Shown piece by piece: positions 19,085 to 27,440 of a stretch of DNA of 64,000 nt. A model generated the notes under the pieces. That model did no database searches, was not told where the DNA came from, and worked only from the letters and a program-made list of their open reading frames with translations. This stretch comes from Rhodococcus sp. 1163. Its GTDB lineage: Bacteria > Actinomycetota > Actinomycetes > Mycobacteriales > Mycobacteriaceae. Each line of letters starts with the position of its first letter. Position 1 is the first letter of the stretch. Location: positions 186,001-250,000 of the forward strand of contig NZ_MKKX01000020.1 in assembly GCF_002091985.1 (NCBI RefSeq). The letters run 5' to 3'. A program made the position numbers and the translations under genes.

Positions 19085-20209
19085 TCAGAGCAGGCTGCGC
19101 AGCCTGTGCGCGAGAGTATCCCAGCGCCAGTTCTTTTCGACCCACTCACGCCCGGCCGCGCCCATCGATGCGGCAAGCGTCGCATCGGACAGAATTCGGA
19201 CGATCGCCTCGGTGATCTGCTCGACCGAACGACCATCGACTACAAGTCCGGTTTCGTTCTGCCGCACAGTTTCCGGTGCGCCACCGGACATGCCGGCGAC
19301 GACCGGCACGCCGCACGCCGACGCTTCCAGGTAGACGATCCCCAGACCCTCGACGTCGAGCCCCCAGCCGCGAGTTCTGCTGGGCATCGCGAAGACGTCC
19401 GCGATCGTGTGATGCGCGGCCAGCTCCGCCGAAGGGACTGTGCCAGTGAAGATCACGTGTTTCTCCACGCCGCAGCTGCGGACCAGCGCGCGTAAGGTGC
19501 CCTCGTACGGCCCGCCACCGACGATAACCAGAACCGCACCGTCGATCGCTTCTCTGATCCCCTGCATGGACCGGATGAGAAAATCCTGTCCCTTGCGCGG
19601 TACCAAGCGTGACAGACACAGAATCGTCGGTCGATCCCCCAACCCGTAGCGGGCCCGAAGTTCTGCTCGCGCAGCGGAATCCGGCTTGAATTTGTCGGTG
19701 TCGACACCCGGCGGCACGTGCTCGAGCGCGGCCTGTGGACCGAAAGCCGACGCGAACCGTCCTCGCGTGTACTTGCTTACGTAGGTCACCGTGTCGACGG
19801 AGTTGCCGATCGCTCGCAGCGTTCCGCGACCACCTGGAATCATCGACCATCCCACCTCGTGACCATGGGTGCTGGCGATGATCGTCTCTACCCCTGCGCG
19901 TCTGACCACTGGAGCCATCACAGCGAGCGGCGCTGCCGCCCCGAACCACACACTGTCGCACTCGTGCGACCTCACAAGCCTCGCAGCTCTTAGCGCCACC
20001 AGCGGCGTCGGTAGCATCAGCGTCGTGGGGTGCCGGACCACTTCGTACGGCTGGCGTGCATCGAACGCAAGATGACTATCTCCCCGCCACCGGGGGGCAT
20101 ATACCACCAGTTCTTCGGGTGGGAACCTATCCGCGATGCTCTGGAGATAGGACTGGATACCTCCGGGACGCGGGGGAAAGTCATTCGTTACCAAGAGCGT
20201 CCGACCCAT
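19085..20209 (-). CDS. pimB': GDP-mannose-dependent phosphatidylinositol mannoside alpha-(1->6)-mannosyltransferase
   Basis: This 374-residue GT-B (GT4) glycosyltransferase has the N-terminal LLVTNDFPPRPGGIQSYL (donor-side glycine loop) at residue 4 and ASTHGHEVGWSMIPGG near 120. LCLSRLVPRKGQDFLIRSM is near 205. The nucleotide-sugar E-x7-E region EGLGIVYLEASACGVPVVAG is near 292. PimB' (Rv2188c) adds the second mannose to PIM1, making PIM2, the membrane anchor of lipomannan. ATG 20209 is chosen because the conserved N-terminus begins there. Together with mptA and mptC in this window it gives three steps of one PIM/LM pathway. The gene follows the HEXXH lipoprotein gene by 14 bases and is probably co-transcribed with it. 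Confidence 0.92.
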   Translation of the reverse strand: MGRTLLVTNDFPPRPGGIQSYLQSIADRFPPEELVVYAPRWRGDSHLAFDARQPYEVVRHPTTLMLPTPLVALRAARLVRSHECDSVWFGAAAPLAVMAPVVRRAGVETIIASTHGHEVGWSMIPGGRGTLRAIGNSVDTVTYVSKYTRGRFASAFGPQAALEHVPPGVDTDKFKPDSAARAELRARYGLGDRPTILCLSRLVPRKGQDFLIRSMQGIREAIDGAVLVIVGGGPYEGTLRALVRSCGVEKHVIFTGTVPSAELAAHHTIADVFAMPSRTRGWGLDVEGLGIVYLEASACGVPVVAGMSGGAPETVRQNETGLVVDGRSVEQITEAIVRILSDATLAASMGAAGREWVEKNWRWDTLAHRLRSLL

Positions 20210-20223
20210 TGCACTACCGTAGG

Positions 20224-21525
20224 TCAGCTCGCATTCTGCGTAACCCAAGCCCCCCAGTCCGCGATGAAAGCGTCGGTTCCAGGCCCGACAGTCGCTTCGA
20301 GACCCGCGCTGATCTCGGCGTCTGTTTGCGGACCGGTTGACAACTGCGCGTAGAGATCTCGCAGCACCTGCTCACCGTATCGCTCAGCGATGAATGCCGC
20401 CAAGGACCATGCGGATTCGTACGCGAGGGTCGAACGGAGCCCGCCTGCCGAAAAATCCGAGTCTGCCGGGAGCACCGTTGGCGGCCCGCCCACCCCGACT
20501 GCACGACTCAGTGTCGGAGCCAGTGTGGCGAAGTCGACACCCGATCCGCGGTATCCCGAATAATCCGCGAACCCCTCGAGCATCCATGTCGGCGATCCGT
20601 CGACGGTGTTCGCCCGAGCGGCGATGTGTGTGAGCTCGTGACGCAGGACCGAGCGGGTAGTGAACTCGGTCAATCGCTCGGCAGCGGAGGGCGAGAAGAC
20701 GACACGCTGCCCAGTCACCGGATCGCCGGGTACAACGACATCAGAGACGGACACAGCCGCCACGTCCGGGCCTGCAACTTCCCCTGCCGACGCGAGGAAC
20801 TCATCTGTGGAACTCGTCGTCACTATCAGCGTCTTGCGCGGCCAGTTCTCGCCCACGAAGTCCGCAACTGCCTCGACCGCGGCCGGCACCTCGGTGTAAA
20901 GCCGAGAGGTGAAAAGGTCCTGCTCTCGCTTGCCCAGCACCATCGATGTTCCCCCGGCGGTCGTGATCGGCGTGGCCGTTACCGGCCCGAAGTCCCACGG
21001 TCCCCGCCAGGTATGTCGGTCGATACCTGGTAAGTCTGTGTCGGAAACCAGTCGCCATCTATCGTCGCGCTCGGCCACCAGCAACGAGATCGGTCTGCGA
21101 GTCGGTAGGTCATCCGGCCCGTCGACCCCATACCGAAGAACCACCGATGGCGCCCACACATCGGCGGCCCCCACGCGCTCGGCAATTTCGGAAGGGACGG
21201 GCGTTTCCGGCTCGTCCACGATCTCGTAGCCCCACTCGGACAGCGGTACCTCCGAGAGGTTCGATGCGGAGCGGATCAGCGATTGCAGAAATTCGGGCGA
21301 CGCTGCCGGGTCGACAAGAGCTTCCAGTTCAGCATCGTCGTTGGAGGAGACCGCATCCGCCCAATCCACCAGAAGCTGTTCGACGCCCGCCTTACGCTGA
21401 TCCTCGTAAGGATTCGAGGGCATCGGTATCGTCGACTCGGCCAGCGGGCCGGACGCTGTACATCCCGACACCCATACGAGAGCGCCGACGAGAACTGCCG
21501 CCGACATAGAGCGGCGGACAGTCAT
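20224..21525 (-). CDS. Putative lipoprotein with HEXXH metallopeptidase motif
   Basis: This 433-residue secreted protein has a lipobox signal, SAAVLVGALVWVSGC, with the acylated Cys near residue 22. Residues 30-200 form a domain with repeated SLIRSASNLSEVPL and VVLRYGVDG patterns, resembling NTF2/SnoaL-like folds. The C-terminal half has VLRHELTHIAARA (HELTH, zinc motif) near residue 290 and WMLEGFADYSGYRG about 20 residues later. That spacing is typical of gluzincin-like peptidases (MA clan), where a glutamate downstream is the third ligand. It corresponds by place to Rv2189c. ATG 21525 avoids overlap with the NlpC/P60 gene 22 bases upstream. The target is unknown, and the neighbours suggest the envelope. 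Confidence 0.8.
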   Translation of the reverse strand: MTVRRSMSAAVLVGALVWVSGCTASGPLAESTIPMPSNPYEDQRKAGVEQLLVDWADAVSSNDDAELEALVDPAASPEFLQSLIRSASNLSEVPLSEWGYEIVDEPETPVPSEIAERVGAADVWAPSVVLRYGVDGPDDLPTRRPISLLVAERDDRWRLVSDTDLPGIDRHTWRGPWDFGPVTATPITTAGGTSMVLGKREQDLFTSRLYTEVPAAVEAVADFVGENWPRKTLIVTTSSTDEFLASAGEVAGPDVAAVSVSDVVVPGDPVTGQRVVFSPSAAERLTEFTTRSVLRHELTHIAARANTVDGSPTWMLEGFADYSGYRGSGVDFATLAPTLSRAVGVGGPPTVLPADSDFSAGGLRSTLAYESAWSLAAFIAERYGEQVLRDLYAQLSTGPQTDAEISAGLEATVGPGTDAFIADWGAWVTQNAS

Positions 21526-21547
21526 CGAGTGAACCAAGCTTGCGCTA

Positions 21548-22609
21548 TCAGTACCGGCGCGCACCGTAGAACGGGAACGACGCCATCGACTGAACCTTCA
21601 CCGGCACACCGAACGTCGACGCATGCAGCACGTTGCCATTACCGGCATACAGGCCGACATGCGAGGCATCCGGATAGAACAGAACGACGTCGCCTGGCTG
21701 AAGGCTCTTCTGATCGACTGGGGTTCCGCCGGCCGCCTGCGCCTGACTGGACCGCGGAAGCGTCTTGCCGACCTGCTTGTAGGCCCACACGACCAGCCCT
21801 GAGCAGTCGAAGCCATCGGGCCCGGTAGCGCCCCACACATACGGTTTACCTATCTGCGTCAACCCTGCTTGCAGAGCACCGGACCCCGATCCCGGAACCA
21901 GACCCTCGATGATCTTCGACAGGTCGAATCCTGGAGGTAGCGGGCTGCCTGCGTAGTCACTCTTCTCGGCGCCGGACAGCGCACTGAACGCCGCCATCAC
22001 CTCTGCCGTTTGCCCTTGAAGTTCGCTCTGCTTGGCCTGCAGATCGTCGCTGACCATTTTGGCCTGATCTGCAGCCGCGCGCGCCTCGTCTGCAGCTGAA
22101 CGTGAGGCCTCCTCGGCCGCAGCAGCATCGGACGTCGCCTGCTTGAACTGACCCACCTGCCGTGACGTTTCCGCGGAAATGATGTCGAGGGCCGACATCT
22201 GGTCCAACAGTTGCTGCGGTGAATCGCTGACCATCACAGCGAACAACCGGTTTGTCCGACCACCCTGATAGTTGACGTTGGCTACTTTGTCCACCGCGGG
22301 CTTCAGCTCGGCCAACGCCGCTTCGGCGTCCGCGAGCGCGATCTGATGAGACCCGAGGGCGGCCTCTGCTTCGCGCTGCACTGCGGTCTTGGCATCGAGA
22401 TCTATCTGCGCGTTGTGCAGAGCCTCGGTCGTTTGCTCGGACTCACGAGCAAGGTCCGACAACCGCGTCTGCGCATCGGATGCACTGTCTATGCCCGGCT
22501 GCGCCTGGGCTGTTGCGGCCGGTGCCACGAGTAGACACAGCGCACAAGCTGCAGCGGCGAGAACGCTGCGTTTGGATCGAGCAACGTTCTTGACTGTCGG
22601 TGTCGCCAC
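21548..22609 (-). CDS. Secreted NlpC/P60 peptidoglycan endopeptidase with coiled-coil N-terminus (RipA type)
   Basis: This 353-residue secreted protein has a signal peptide (SVLAAAACALCLLVAPAATAQA, to about residue 36). A long Ala/Gln/Glu-rich coiled coil, about 40-215, has the VANVNYQGGRTNRLFAVM block typical of RipA-like proteins. An NlpC/P60 domain follows with catalytic Cys in DGFDCSGLVVWAYKQ, His in SHVGLYAGNGNVLHAS, and ends FPFYGARRY. Family members cut the D-Glu to meso-DAP bond in stem peptides and are kept inactive by the coiled coil. GTG 22609 has ACGGAG 12 bases upstream. It resembles Rv2190c. The order with the lipoprotein and pimB' downstream suggests one envelope transcription unit. 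Confidence 0.92.
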   Translation of the reverse strand: MATPTVKNVARSKRSVLAAAACALCLLVAPAATAQAQPGIDSASDAQTRLSDLARESEQTTEALHNAQIDLDAKTAVQREAEAALGSHQIALADAEAALAELKPAVDKVANVNYQGGRTNRLFAVMVSDSPQQLLDQMSALDIISAETSRQVGQFKQATSDAAAAEEASRSAADEARAAADQAKMVSDDLQAKQSELQGQTAEVMAAFSALSGAEKSDYAGSPLPPGFDLSKIIEGLVPGSGSGALQAGLTQIGKPYVWGATGPDGFDCSGLVVWAYKQVGKTLPRSSQAQAAGGTPVDQKSLQPGDVVLFYPDASHVGLYAGNGNVLHASTFGVPVKVQSMASFPFYGARRY

Positions 22610-22951
22610 GGAAGGTGACTCTCCGTTCTTGCAGGTGTGTCGATGGAGCTATGGCACAGCGGACCTTCGCTGCGATGTCGCTGCATCAGTGCAGGGGATG
22701 AAAACAAACTCTACCCATGAGTATCAGCCAGTGGTCGGAATTCGAGTCGGATAATTCGGATTTATCCGAACTGCTGGAATATTCGACCGATCGAGACTCG
22801 GCAAGGTTACGGAATCGTCACGCCAGAGTCCAACCACGACCGGATCGAGGGGCCCACACGCATGCCTCTTCCCGGCGAAACGACGAAACAGCACCAGGTC
22901 CGCGGCCTATACGACCGGTCCCTGATGCTGTTTGCGTACCGATCACACGAG
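22610..22951. other. Intergenic leader between two NlpC/P60 genes
   Basis: This 342-base gap holds no convincing gene. Open frames on the plus strand have no family character or ribosome site. The part next to 22609 is the leader of the RipA-like gene. It contains an 8-bp perfect inverted repeat, TCGGATAA with a 7-base loop, at 22747-22769. No cyclic di-AMP aptamer core like the one at 23541 is seen here. Confidence 0.6.
22747..22769. promoter_or_regulatory. AT-rich inverted repeat upstream of the RipA-like gene
   Basis: TCGGATAA and its complement TTATCCGA flank TTCGGAT, about 140 bases before the start at 22609. The element is much more AT-rich than its surroundings and could be an operator or a leader hairpin. 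No binding protein can be named. Confidence 0.4.
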
Positions 22952-23509
22952 TCAGTATCGACGAGCTCCGTCGAACGGCATCGAGGAAACCGGTGCAACC
23001 TTGACGGGAACACCTGAGGTGGACGCGTGGATTACGTTGCCGCCGCCTGCGTAGATACCCGAATGCGATCCGTCATAGAAGGAGACGACATCTCCCGGCT
23101 GAAGATCGGACTGGGATACCGGAACACCAGCGGACGCCTGGTCGTAGCTCGTACGGGGCAAGCTGACGCCGGCCTGCTTGTACGCCCACTGCACCAGACC
23201 CGAGCAATCGAACGAGTCAGGACCGGAAGCGCCGTAGACGTACGGGGACCCGACCTTGGACTCGGCAGCCTGCACTGCCTTCGCAGCCGGAGTGACCTGG
23301 GGAGCGATGGGTGCCGGTGCGCCGGGCAGTCCGGGGACGGTCGGCAGCGGGGGCATGCCCGGGATCTCTGGTATTTCGAACGTACCGACACCCGGGATCG
23401 TGATGGGGGCCGCCATTGCGGGGGCAGCGGGCAGGATGACCGCGCCGGCAGTGATCGCACCGGCTACGAGTATTCGACGCAATTGACGGGTTGAAGTATG
23501 TGACGCCAC
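22952..23509 (-). CDS. Small secreted NlpC/P60 peptidoglycan hydrolase (RipB/RipD-like)
   Basis: This protein of about 185 residues has a signal peptide (ILVAGAITAGAVILPAAPAMA). A Pro-rich linker with IPEIPGMPPLPTVPGLPG follows, then one NlpC/P60 domain, GSPYVYGASGPDSFDCSGLVQ, with catalytic Cys, HSGIYAGGGNVIHAS (His) and the end MPFDGARRY. It lacks the inhibitory coiled coil of its neighbour. GTG 23509 is chosen by analogy: both NlpC/P60 genes have ACGGAG, 12-13 bases and GTGGCG. An ATG at 23539 is possible but would lie inside the riboswitch 3' strand. A cyclic di-AMP riboswitch precedes it, so wall cleavage is probably tied to that second messenger. Confidence 0.9.
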   Translation of the reverse strand: MASHTSTRQLRRILVAGAITAGAVILPAAPAMAAPITIPGVGTFEIPEIPGMPPLPTVPGLPGAPAPIAPQVTPAAKAVQAAESKVGSPYVYGASGPDSFDCSGLVQWAYKQAGVSLPRTSYDQASAGVPVSQSDLQPGDVVSFYDGSHSGIYAGGGNVIHASTSGVPVKVAPVSSMPFDGARRY

Positions 23510-23540
23510 GAGAGGTTGTGCTCCGTTTCTTCCACTCATC

Positions 23541-23690
23541 CGCCGACCGAGTTAGCTGACGGGTTCGGGCTGGGAAGATCAGCCCTACCCACCGTTCGCA
23601 TAAGCGATCCGGCGGGATTCACCCCAGTAGAAATCGGGTTCCCGGTACGGCCACTCCGAAGAGTGCCCGATTAGGCGGTGACTTGCGACG
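23541..23690 (-). ncRNA. Probable cyclic di-AMP riboswitch (ydaO/yuaA type)
   Basis: Reading the minus strand toward the small NlpC/P60 gene, the leader shows the conserved pieces of the ydaO motif in order. GGGAACCCG comes first, then GGGGTGAATCC near 23617, GTAGGG near 23585, and finally the hallmark run AGCCCGAACCCGTCAGCTAA near 23555, ending GGTCGGCGG at 23541. This class binds cyclic di-AMP and in actinobacteria often controls resuscitation factors and NlpC/P60 enzymes, usually as an off switch. The 3' edge is about 30 bases from the GTG start. The 5' edge is approximate. I recognised it by motif, not by a covariance search. Confidence 0.85.
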
Positions 23691-23802
23691 CCACTCCTGT
23701 CTGGACTGGCGAGACTCCGCAAGGTCTCAGGAAGGTTACGAAATGGCATCCCTCCGTGTCGACCCCGACGCGCCGAAGAGTCTCGAATATCTGAAGACCG
23801 GA

Positions 23803-24084
23803 CTACATCGCACGTAGATCCGCGCTTGAATCACAGGACGGTAACGAAGCACTCCGAGGGGCGTCGCCGTCGGCCACGACCAAACGCAAATGTGGGATGA
23901 GACCACCCTCCGCCAGAACCCCGATAGCACCCAGTTCCGCCTGGTCGATGTCTATTTTCGACGCTGCGGACCCGACATCCACACCGGCCGAACCTGCCAG
24001 TCTCGGAGCCCCCAGAAGCACGGTTACGACGCAGTCTCCGCACGCGATGTCTCGAACCTTGCAATCACTGCAATCCACAATCAT
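23803..24084 (-). CDS. Small conserved actinobacterial protein with Cys pairs
   Basis: This 93-residue protein starts MIVDCSDCKVRDIACGDCVV, with four cysteines in two CxxC-like pairs within the first 18 residues. A segment LGAPRLAGSAGVDVGSAASK and a beta/alpha end, IDQAELGAIGVLAEGGLIPHLRLVV, follow. The front resembles a zinc knuckle or metal-binding hook. ATG 24084 is used because GAGACGAGGATCAC precedes it. The frame is open upstream to 24261 but is not conserved-looking there. Similar short proteins with an N-terminal MIVDCxxC are, in my memory, common in this lineage without known function. It is divergent from the exonuclease/UvrC-like gene. Confidence 0.75.
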   Translation of the reverse strand: MIVDCSDCKVRDIACGDCVVTVLLGAPRLAGSAGVDVGSAASKIDIDQAELGAIGVLAEGGLIPHLRLVVADGDAPRSASLPSCDSSADLRAM

Positions 24085-24220
24085 GTGATCCTCGTCTCTT
24101 TCGTGTTTCAGCCCGAAATTCCGACTCGTTTCGGGCGAACTTATCGGCGAGGTACGACACGCCTTCCACGAAAGCGGCAACACAGGATTCTGTCGGTACC
24201 GCCATCTACCGTCCCGTCCT

Positions 24221-25951
24221 GTGACCCTTCCGATCCAGCTGACGTTCGATGAACTGGACACCCCGTTGCATCAGACGACTTTCGTGGTCGTCGATTTGGA
24301 GACGACGGGCGGCAGCGCCGATACCGAAGCGATCACCGAGATCGGGGCAGTCAAAGTCCGTGGAGGTGAGGTGATCGGAGAGTTCGCCACTCTCGTCGAT
24401 CCAGGTCGGGCGATTCCGCCTTTCATCGTCGAGCTGACCGGAATCACCTCCGCGATGCTGATCGACGCACCGCGCATCGAGCGTGTACTTCCCGGCTTCC
24501 TGGAATTCGCACGGGGCGCAGTGCTCGTCGCGCACAATGCTGGGTTCGATACCGGTTTTCTCCGCGCCGCCGCCAGTCGACTGGACATCGCGTGGCCCAA
24601 GTTCCAAGTTCTGTGCACCGTCAAGCTGGCGCGTCGTGTACTCACCCGCGACGAGGCCCCATCCGTGAAGCTGTCGGCTCTCGCATCGTTGTTCGACGTC
24701 GGCACCACTCCGACTCACCGCGCCCTGGACGATGCCCGCGCGACGGTGGACGTGCTGCACGCGCTGATCGAGCGCGTCGGAAATCAGGGTGTGCACAGCT
24801 ACGCCGAACTCGTCGACTATCTCCCGAACGTCTCCGCCGGACAGTGTGCGAAGCGTTCCCTCGCGGCCCACCTCCCCCGCACCCCGGGGGTGTACCTGTT
24901 CAAGGGCCCCGGCAAGGAGGTCTTGTACGTCGGTACCTCGACCAATCTGCAACGTCGAGTCCGGAACTACTTCACCGGTTCGGAAACTCGCGGCCGGATG
25001 AAGGAGATGGTCAGCCTTGCGGTCGATGTCGACTACGTCGAGTGTGCTCACGGTCTCGAAGCCGGCGTACGCGAACTCCGCTTGCTGAGTGCGCACATCC
25101 CGCCGTACAACCGCCGATCGAAGTTCCCCAAGAAGGGATGGTGGATCACTACGACGGTCGAAGCGTTTCCACGGCTTTCCATCGTCAGAACGCCGACGAC
25201 GAGCTCACTCGGGCCCTTCACAGCGCGAAGTGATGCCGCGGACGCCGCCGCGCTCATCTCCGAATTCGGTTCGATCCGCACCTGCTCCAATCGCATCCCG
25301 CGCACCGGCACACACGGACAGAACTGCCCACCGACCGCGGTGGGCGGTTGCGCTGCAGCGACGGCAGGCGTGCTGTCACCCGACGAGTACTCGGTATATC
25401 CCGCGCGATTCCACGCTCTGATCGACGGCGTCGACAACGCAATGTTGCACGCGGCGCGAGTGCGGGTCACCCAACTCGCCGACACCGAACTTTTCGAATC
25501 GGCCGCCCGTCTGCGTGATCGACTCACCGTTCTCGCCGACATGATCCGAAGAATGCACCGTCTCGCAGCGATCGCGGCCATCACCGAACTCGTGGCCGCC
25601 AGGAGAACTACGGAAGGAGGATGGGAACTCGCAGTGATTCGCAACGGGCGGCTGGCGGGCGCGGCTACGACCGCGCGTCGCGTGCACCCGATGCCGGCCG
25701 TGGAGGCCATCATCGCCGCCGCCGAGACCGTCATCCCGGACACCACCCCGTTGCGCGGCGCATCGCCCGAGGAGGTGGGCCTCATTGCCCGGTGGCTGGA
25801 CTCCGACGGCGTCCGCATAGTGCGGACCACCGACGGGTACGCCGAGCCGGCATATGGCGCTGGGGCGTGGAAGGAATGGTGCAGTATCTCTCGCGCCGCG
25901 TCCCGCCACGAGTACAGCGCGTCGCCGTACCCCGACCGGTACGCCCTCTAA
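24221..25951 (+). CDS. DEDDh 3'-5' exonuclease fused to a UvrC-like GIY-YIG module
   Basis: This is a 576-residue two-part nuclease. Residues 20-190 form a DnaQ/epsilon-type exonuclease: VVVDLETTGG, HNAGFDTGFL and HRALDDARATVDVL give the DEDDh acids. Residues 210-290 form a GIY-YIG domain (TPGVYLFKGPGKEVLYVGTS, then NLQRRVRNYF). The rest follows the UvrC/Cho layout, with a possible UVR-like region RVTQLADTELFESAARLRDR near 415. The C-terminal RNase H-like and HhH parts of full UvrC are missing or reduced. It corresponds to Rv2191. A role in DNA repair by incision plus trimming is inferred from the domains. GTG 24221 begins just before the exonuclease domain. Confidence 0.9.
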   Translation: MTLPIQLTFDELDTPLHQTTFVVVDLETTGGSADTEAITEIGAVKVRGGEVIGEFATLVDPGRAIPPFIVELTGITSAMLIDAPRIERVLPGFLEFARGAVLVAHNAGFDTGFLRAAASRLDIAWPKFQVLCTVKLARRVLTRDEAPSVKLSALASLFDVGTTPTHRALDDARATVDVLHALIERVGNQGVHSYAELVDYLPNVSAGQCAKRSLAAHLPRTPGVYLFKGPGKEVLYVGTSTNLQRRVRNYFTGSETRGRMKEMVSLAVDVDYVECAHGLEAGVRELRLLSAHIPPYNRRSKFPKKGWWITTTVEAFPRLSIVRTPTTSSLGPFTARSDAADAAALISEFGSIRTCSNRIPRTGTHGQNCPPTAVGGCAAATAGVLSPDEYSVYPARFHALIDGVDNAMLHAARVRVTQLADTELFESAARLRDRLTVLADMIRRMHRLAAIAAITELVAARRTTEGGWELAVIRNGRLAGAATTARRVHPMPAVEAIIAAAETVIPDTTPLRGASPEEVGLIARWLDSDGVRIVRTTDGYAEPAYGAGAWKEWCSISRAASRHEYSASPYPDRYAL

Positions 25952-26006
25952 GCTCGCGGGGGGAGTCGCAACGCACGCGTGTTCGCGCATCGAATGAGGG
26001 AGACCC

Positions 26007-26282
26007 ATGATCCACGCCATTGTCATGATCGACGCCGAGGCAAGTGCCATCCCCGAGACCGCGCAAGCAGTGGCGGACGTCGACGGTGTGTCCGAGGTCT
26101 ATTCGTGTGCGGGAGATGTCGACCTGATCGCCATCGTCAAGGTCCGCGATCATCAGCAGATCGCCGAGGTTGTGACGCAACGGATCAACAAGGTGGCCGG
26201 CGTCCTGAATACCGCGACGCACATCGCGTTCCAGTCGTATTCCAGCGCCGACATCGACGCGGGGTTTTCGATCGGCGAGTGA
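26007..26282 (+). CDS. Stand-alone Lrp/AsnC ligand-binding (RAM) domain protein
   Basis: This 91-residue protein is made only of the alpha-beta sandwich that Lrp/AsnC regulators use for amino-acid sensing. It shows IHAIVMIDAEASAIPETAQA, the VSEVYSCAGDVDLIAIVKV strand pair, a QRINKVAGVLNTATHIAF helix-strand, and YSSADIDAGF. There is no helix-turn-helix. Such domains form dimers and octamers and may bind amino acids or adjust full-length Lrp proteins. GGGAGA precedes ATG 26007. It is convergent with trpD, with 27 bases between stops. A link to tryptophan supply is possible but unproven. Confidence 0.85.
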   Translation: MIHAIVMIDAEASAIPETAQAVADVDGVSEVYSCAGDVDLIAIVKVRDHQQIAEVVTQRINKVAGVLNTATHIAFQSYSSADIDAGFSIGE

Positions 26283-26309
26283 GGCACTTCCGCGCCTAAG
26301 CCGGTCGGA

Positions 26310-27383
26310 TCAATCCAGCTCGTTCGACCGGCTCACCCATCGAGCCAGTAGTGTGGCTGCCGCACCGGAGTCGACAGCCTTCGTTGCGCGCACCAACCCT
26401 GCAGAGAGAGCGCCGATGATATCGCCGGCATCGATTCCTTCGGATATTCCGGCGTAAGCAGTCAGCGCGGCTGCCGCGTTCAGTAGAACCGCGTCGCGCA
26501 CCGGGCCGGTCTCTCCGGCTAGAACAGCGTGCACCACTCTCGCGTTGAACGCGGCGTCACCACCTTTGAGCGCGGACAGCGGTACGTAGTCGAACCCGAA
26601 GTCCTTCGGATCGATCGTCGTTGCAGTGACCGTGCCTCCTGAGACGACGTGCACGCTGGTAGTGGTGGACAGCGTTATCTCGTCGAGGCCGTCGTCACCG
26701 CGGACCACGAGAGCGCTCGTGCCACGGCCGGCGAATACCCCCGCGACGACCGGCACCAGTGCCTCGAATGCGCACCCGATCAAGCCTGATCGCGGCCGAC
26801 CGGGATTGGTGAGTGGGCCGAGTATATTGAAGACCGTCGGAATCCCGATCTCCTTCCGCGGCGGGCCCGCGAACCGCAGCGCGGGATGAAATACCGGGGC
26901 GAAACAGAACCCGATACCGACATCGCGAACGCTTTCGGCAACTCCGCTCGGTCCCAGACCGAACTTGACCCCCAGCGCTTCCAGAACATCGGTCGTACCG
27001 CTCTGTGACGATGCCGCTCGATTCCCATGCTTGACCACCGGAGCACCCGCTGCTGCCGCCACGATCGCGGCCATAGTCGAGATGTTCACCGTGTCTGCGC
27101 CGTCGCCACCGGTACCGACGACGTCCACCGAATTCGGTTCACTATCGACGAGGGAAGCATGCGCGAGCATCGAGTCGGCAAGTCCTCCCACCTCCGCGGG
27201 AGTGGGCCCCTTCATCTTGAGTGCCACCCCGAAGGCAGCAATCTGCGCTGCTGTGGCGTGGTCGGACATGATCTCGTCCATCGCCCAGGCTGTATCGGCG
27301 CTCGATAAATCGACCCACGACGTCAATGCCCCGAGAATGCTCTTCCAGGTCCTGCTCGACTCGTCGTTGATCGGTGCGGTCAT
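26310..27383 (-). CDS. trpD: Anthranilate phosphoribosyltransferase
   Basis: This enzyme transfers phosphoribose from PRPP to anthranilate, the second step of tryptophan synthesis. The 357-residue protein shows the family PRPP loop [19 protein letters not shown] near residue 100, then [20 protein letters not shown] with the KHGNRA signature. [13 protein letters not shown] follows near 210, and [14 protein letters not shown] with the metal-binding DE is near 245. The start ATG 27383 has AGGAAGG 12 bases upstream. It stands alone, away from other trp genes, as in M. tuberculosis (Rv2192c). Confidence 0.95.
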   Translation of the reverse strand: MTAPINDESSRTWKSILGALTSWVDLSSADTAWAMDEIMSDHATAAQIAAFGVALKMKGPTPAEVGGLADSMLAHASLVDSEPNSVDVVGTGGDGADTVNISTMAAIVAAAAGAPVVKHGNRAASSQSGTTDVLEALGVKFGLGPSGVAESVRDVGIGFCFAPVFHPALRFAGPPRKEIGIPTVFNILGPLTNPGRPRSGLIGCAFEALVPVVAGVFAGRGTSALVVRGDDGLDEITLSTTTSVHVVSGGTVTATTIDPKDFGFDYVPLSALKGGDAAFNARVVHAVLAGETGPVRDAVLLNAAAALTAYAGISEGIDAGDIIGALSAGLVRATKAVDSGAAATLLARWVSRSNELD

Positions 27384-27440
27384 CTTTTCCCGTGCCTTCC
27401 TGAACTGACGGCCATATCTTCGGCACCGGTGTGGCCCGAC

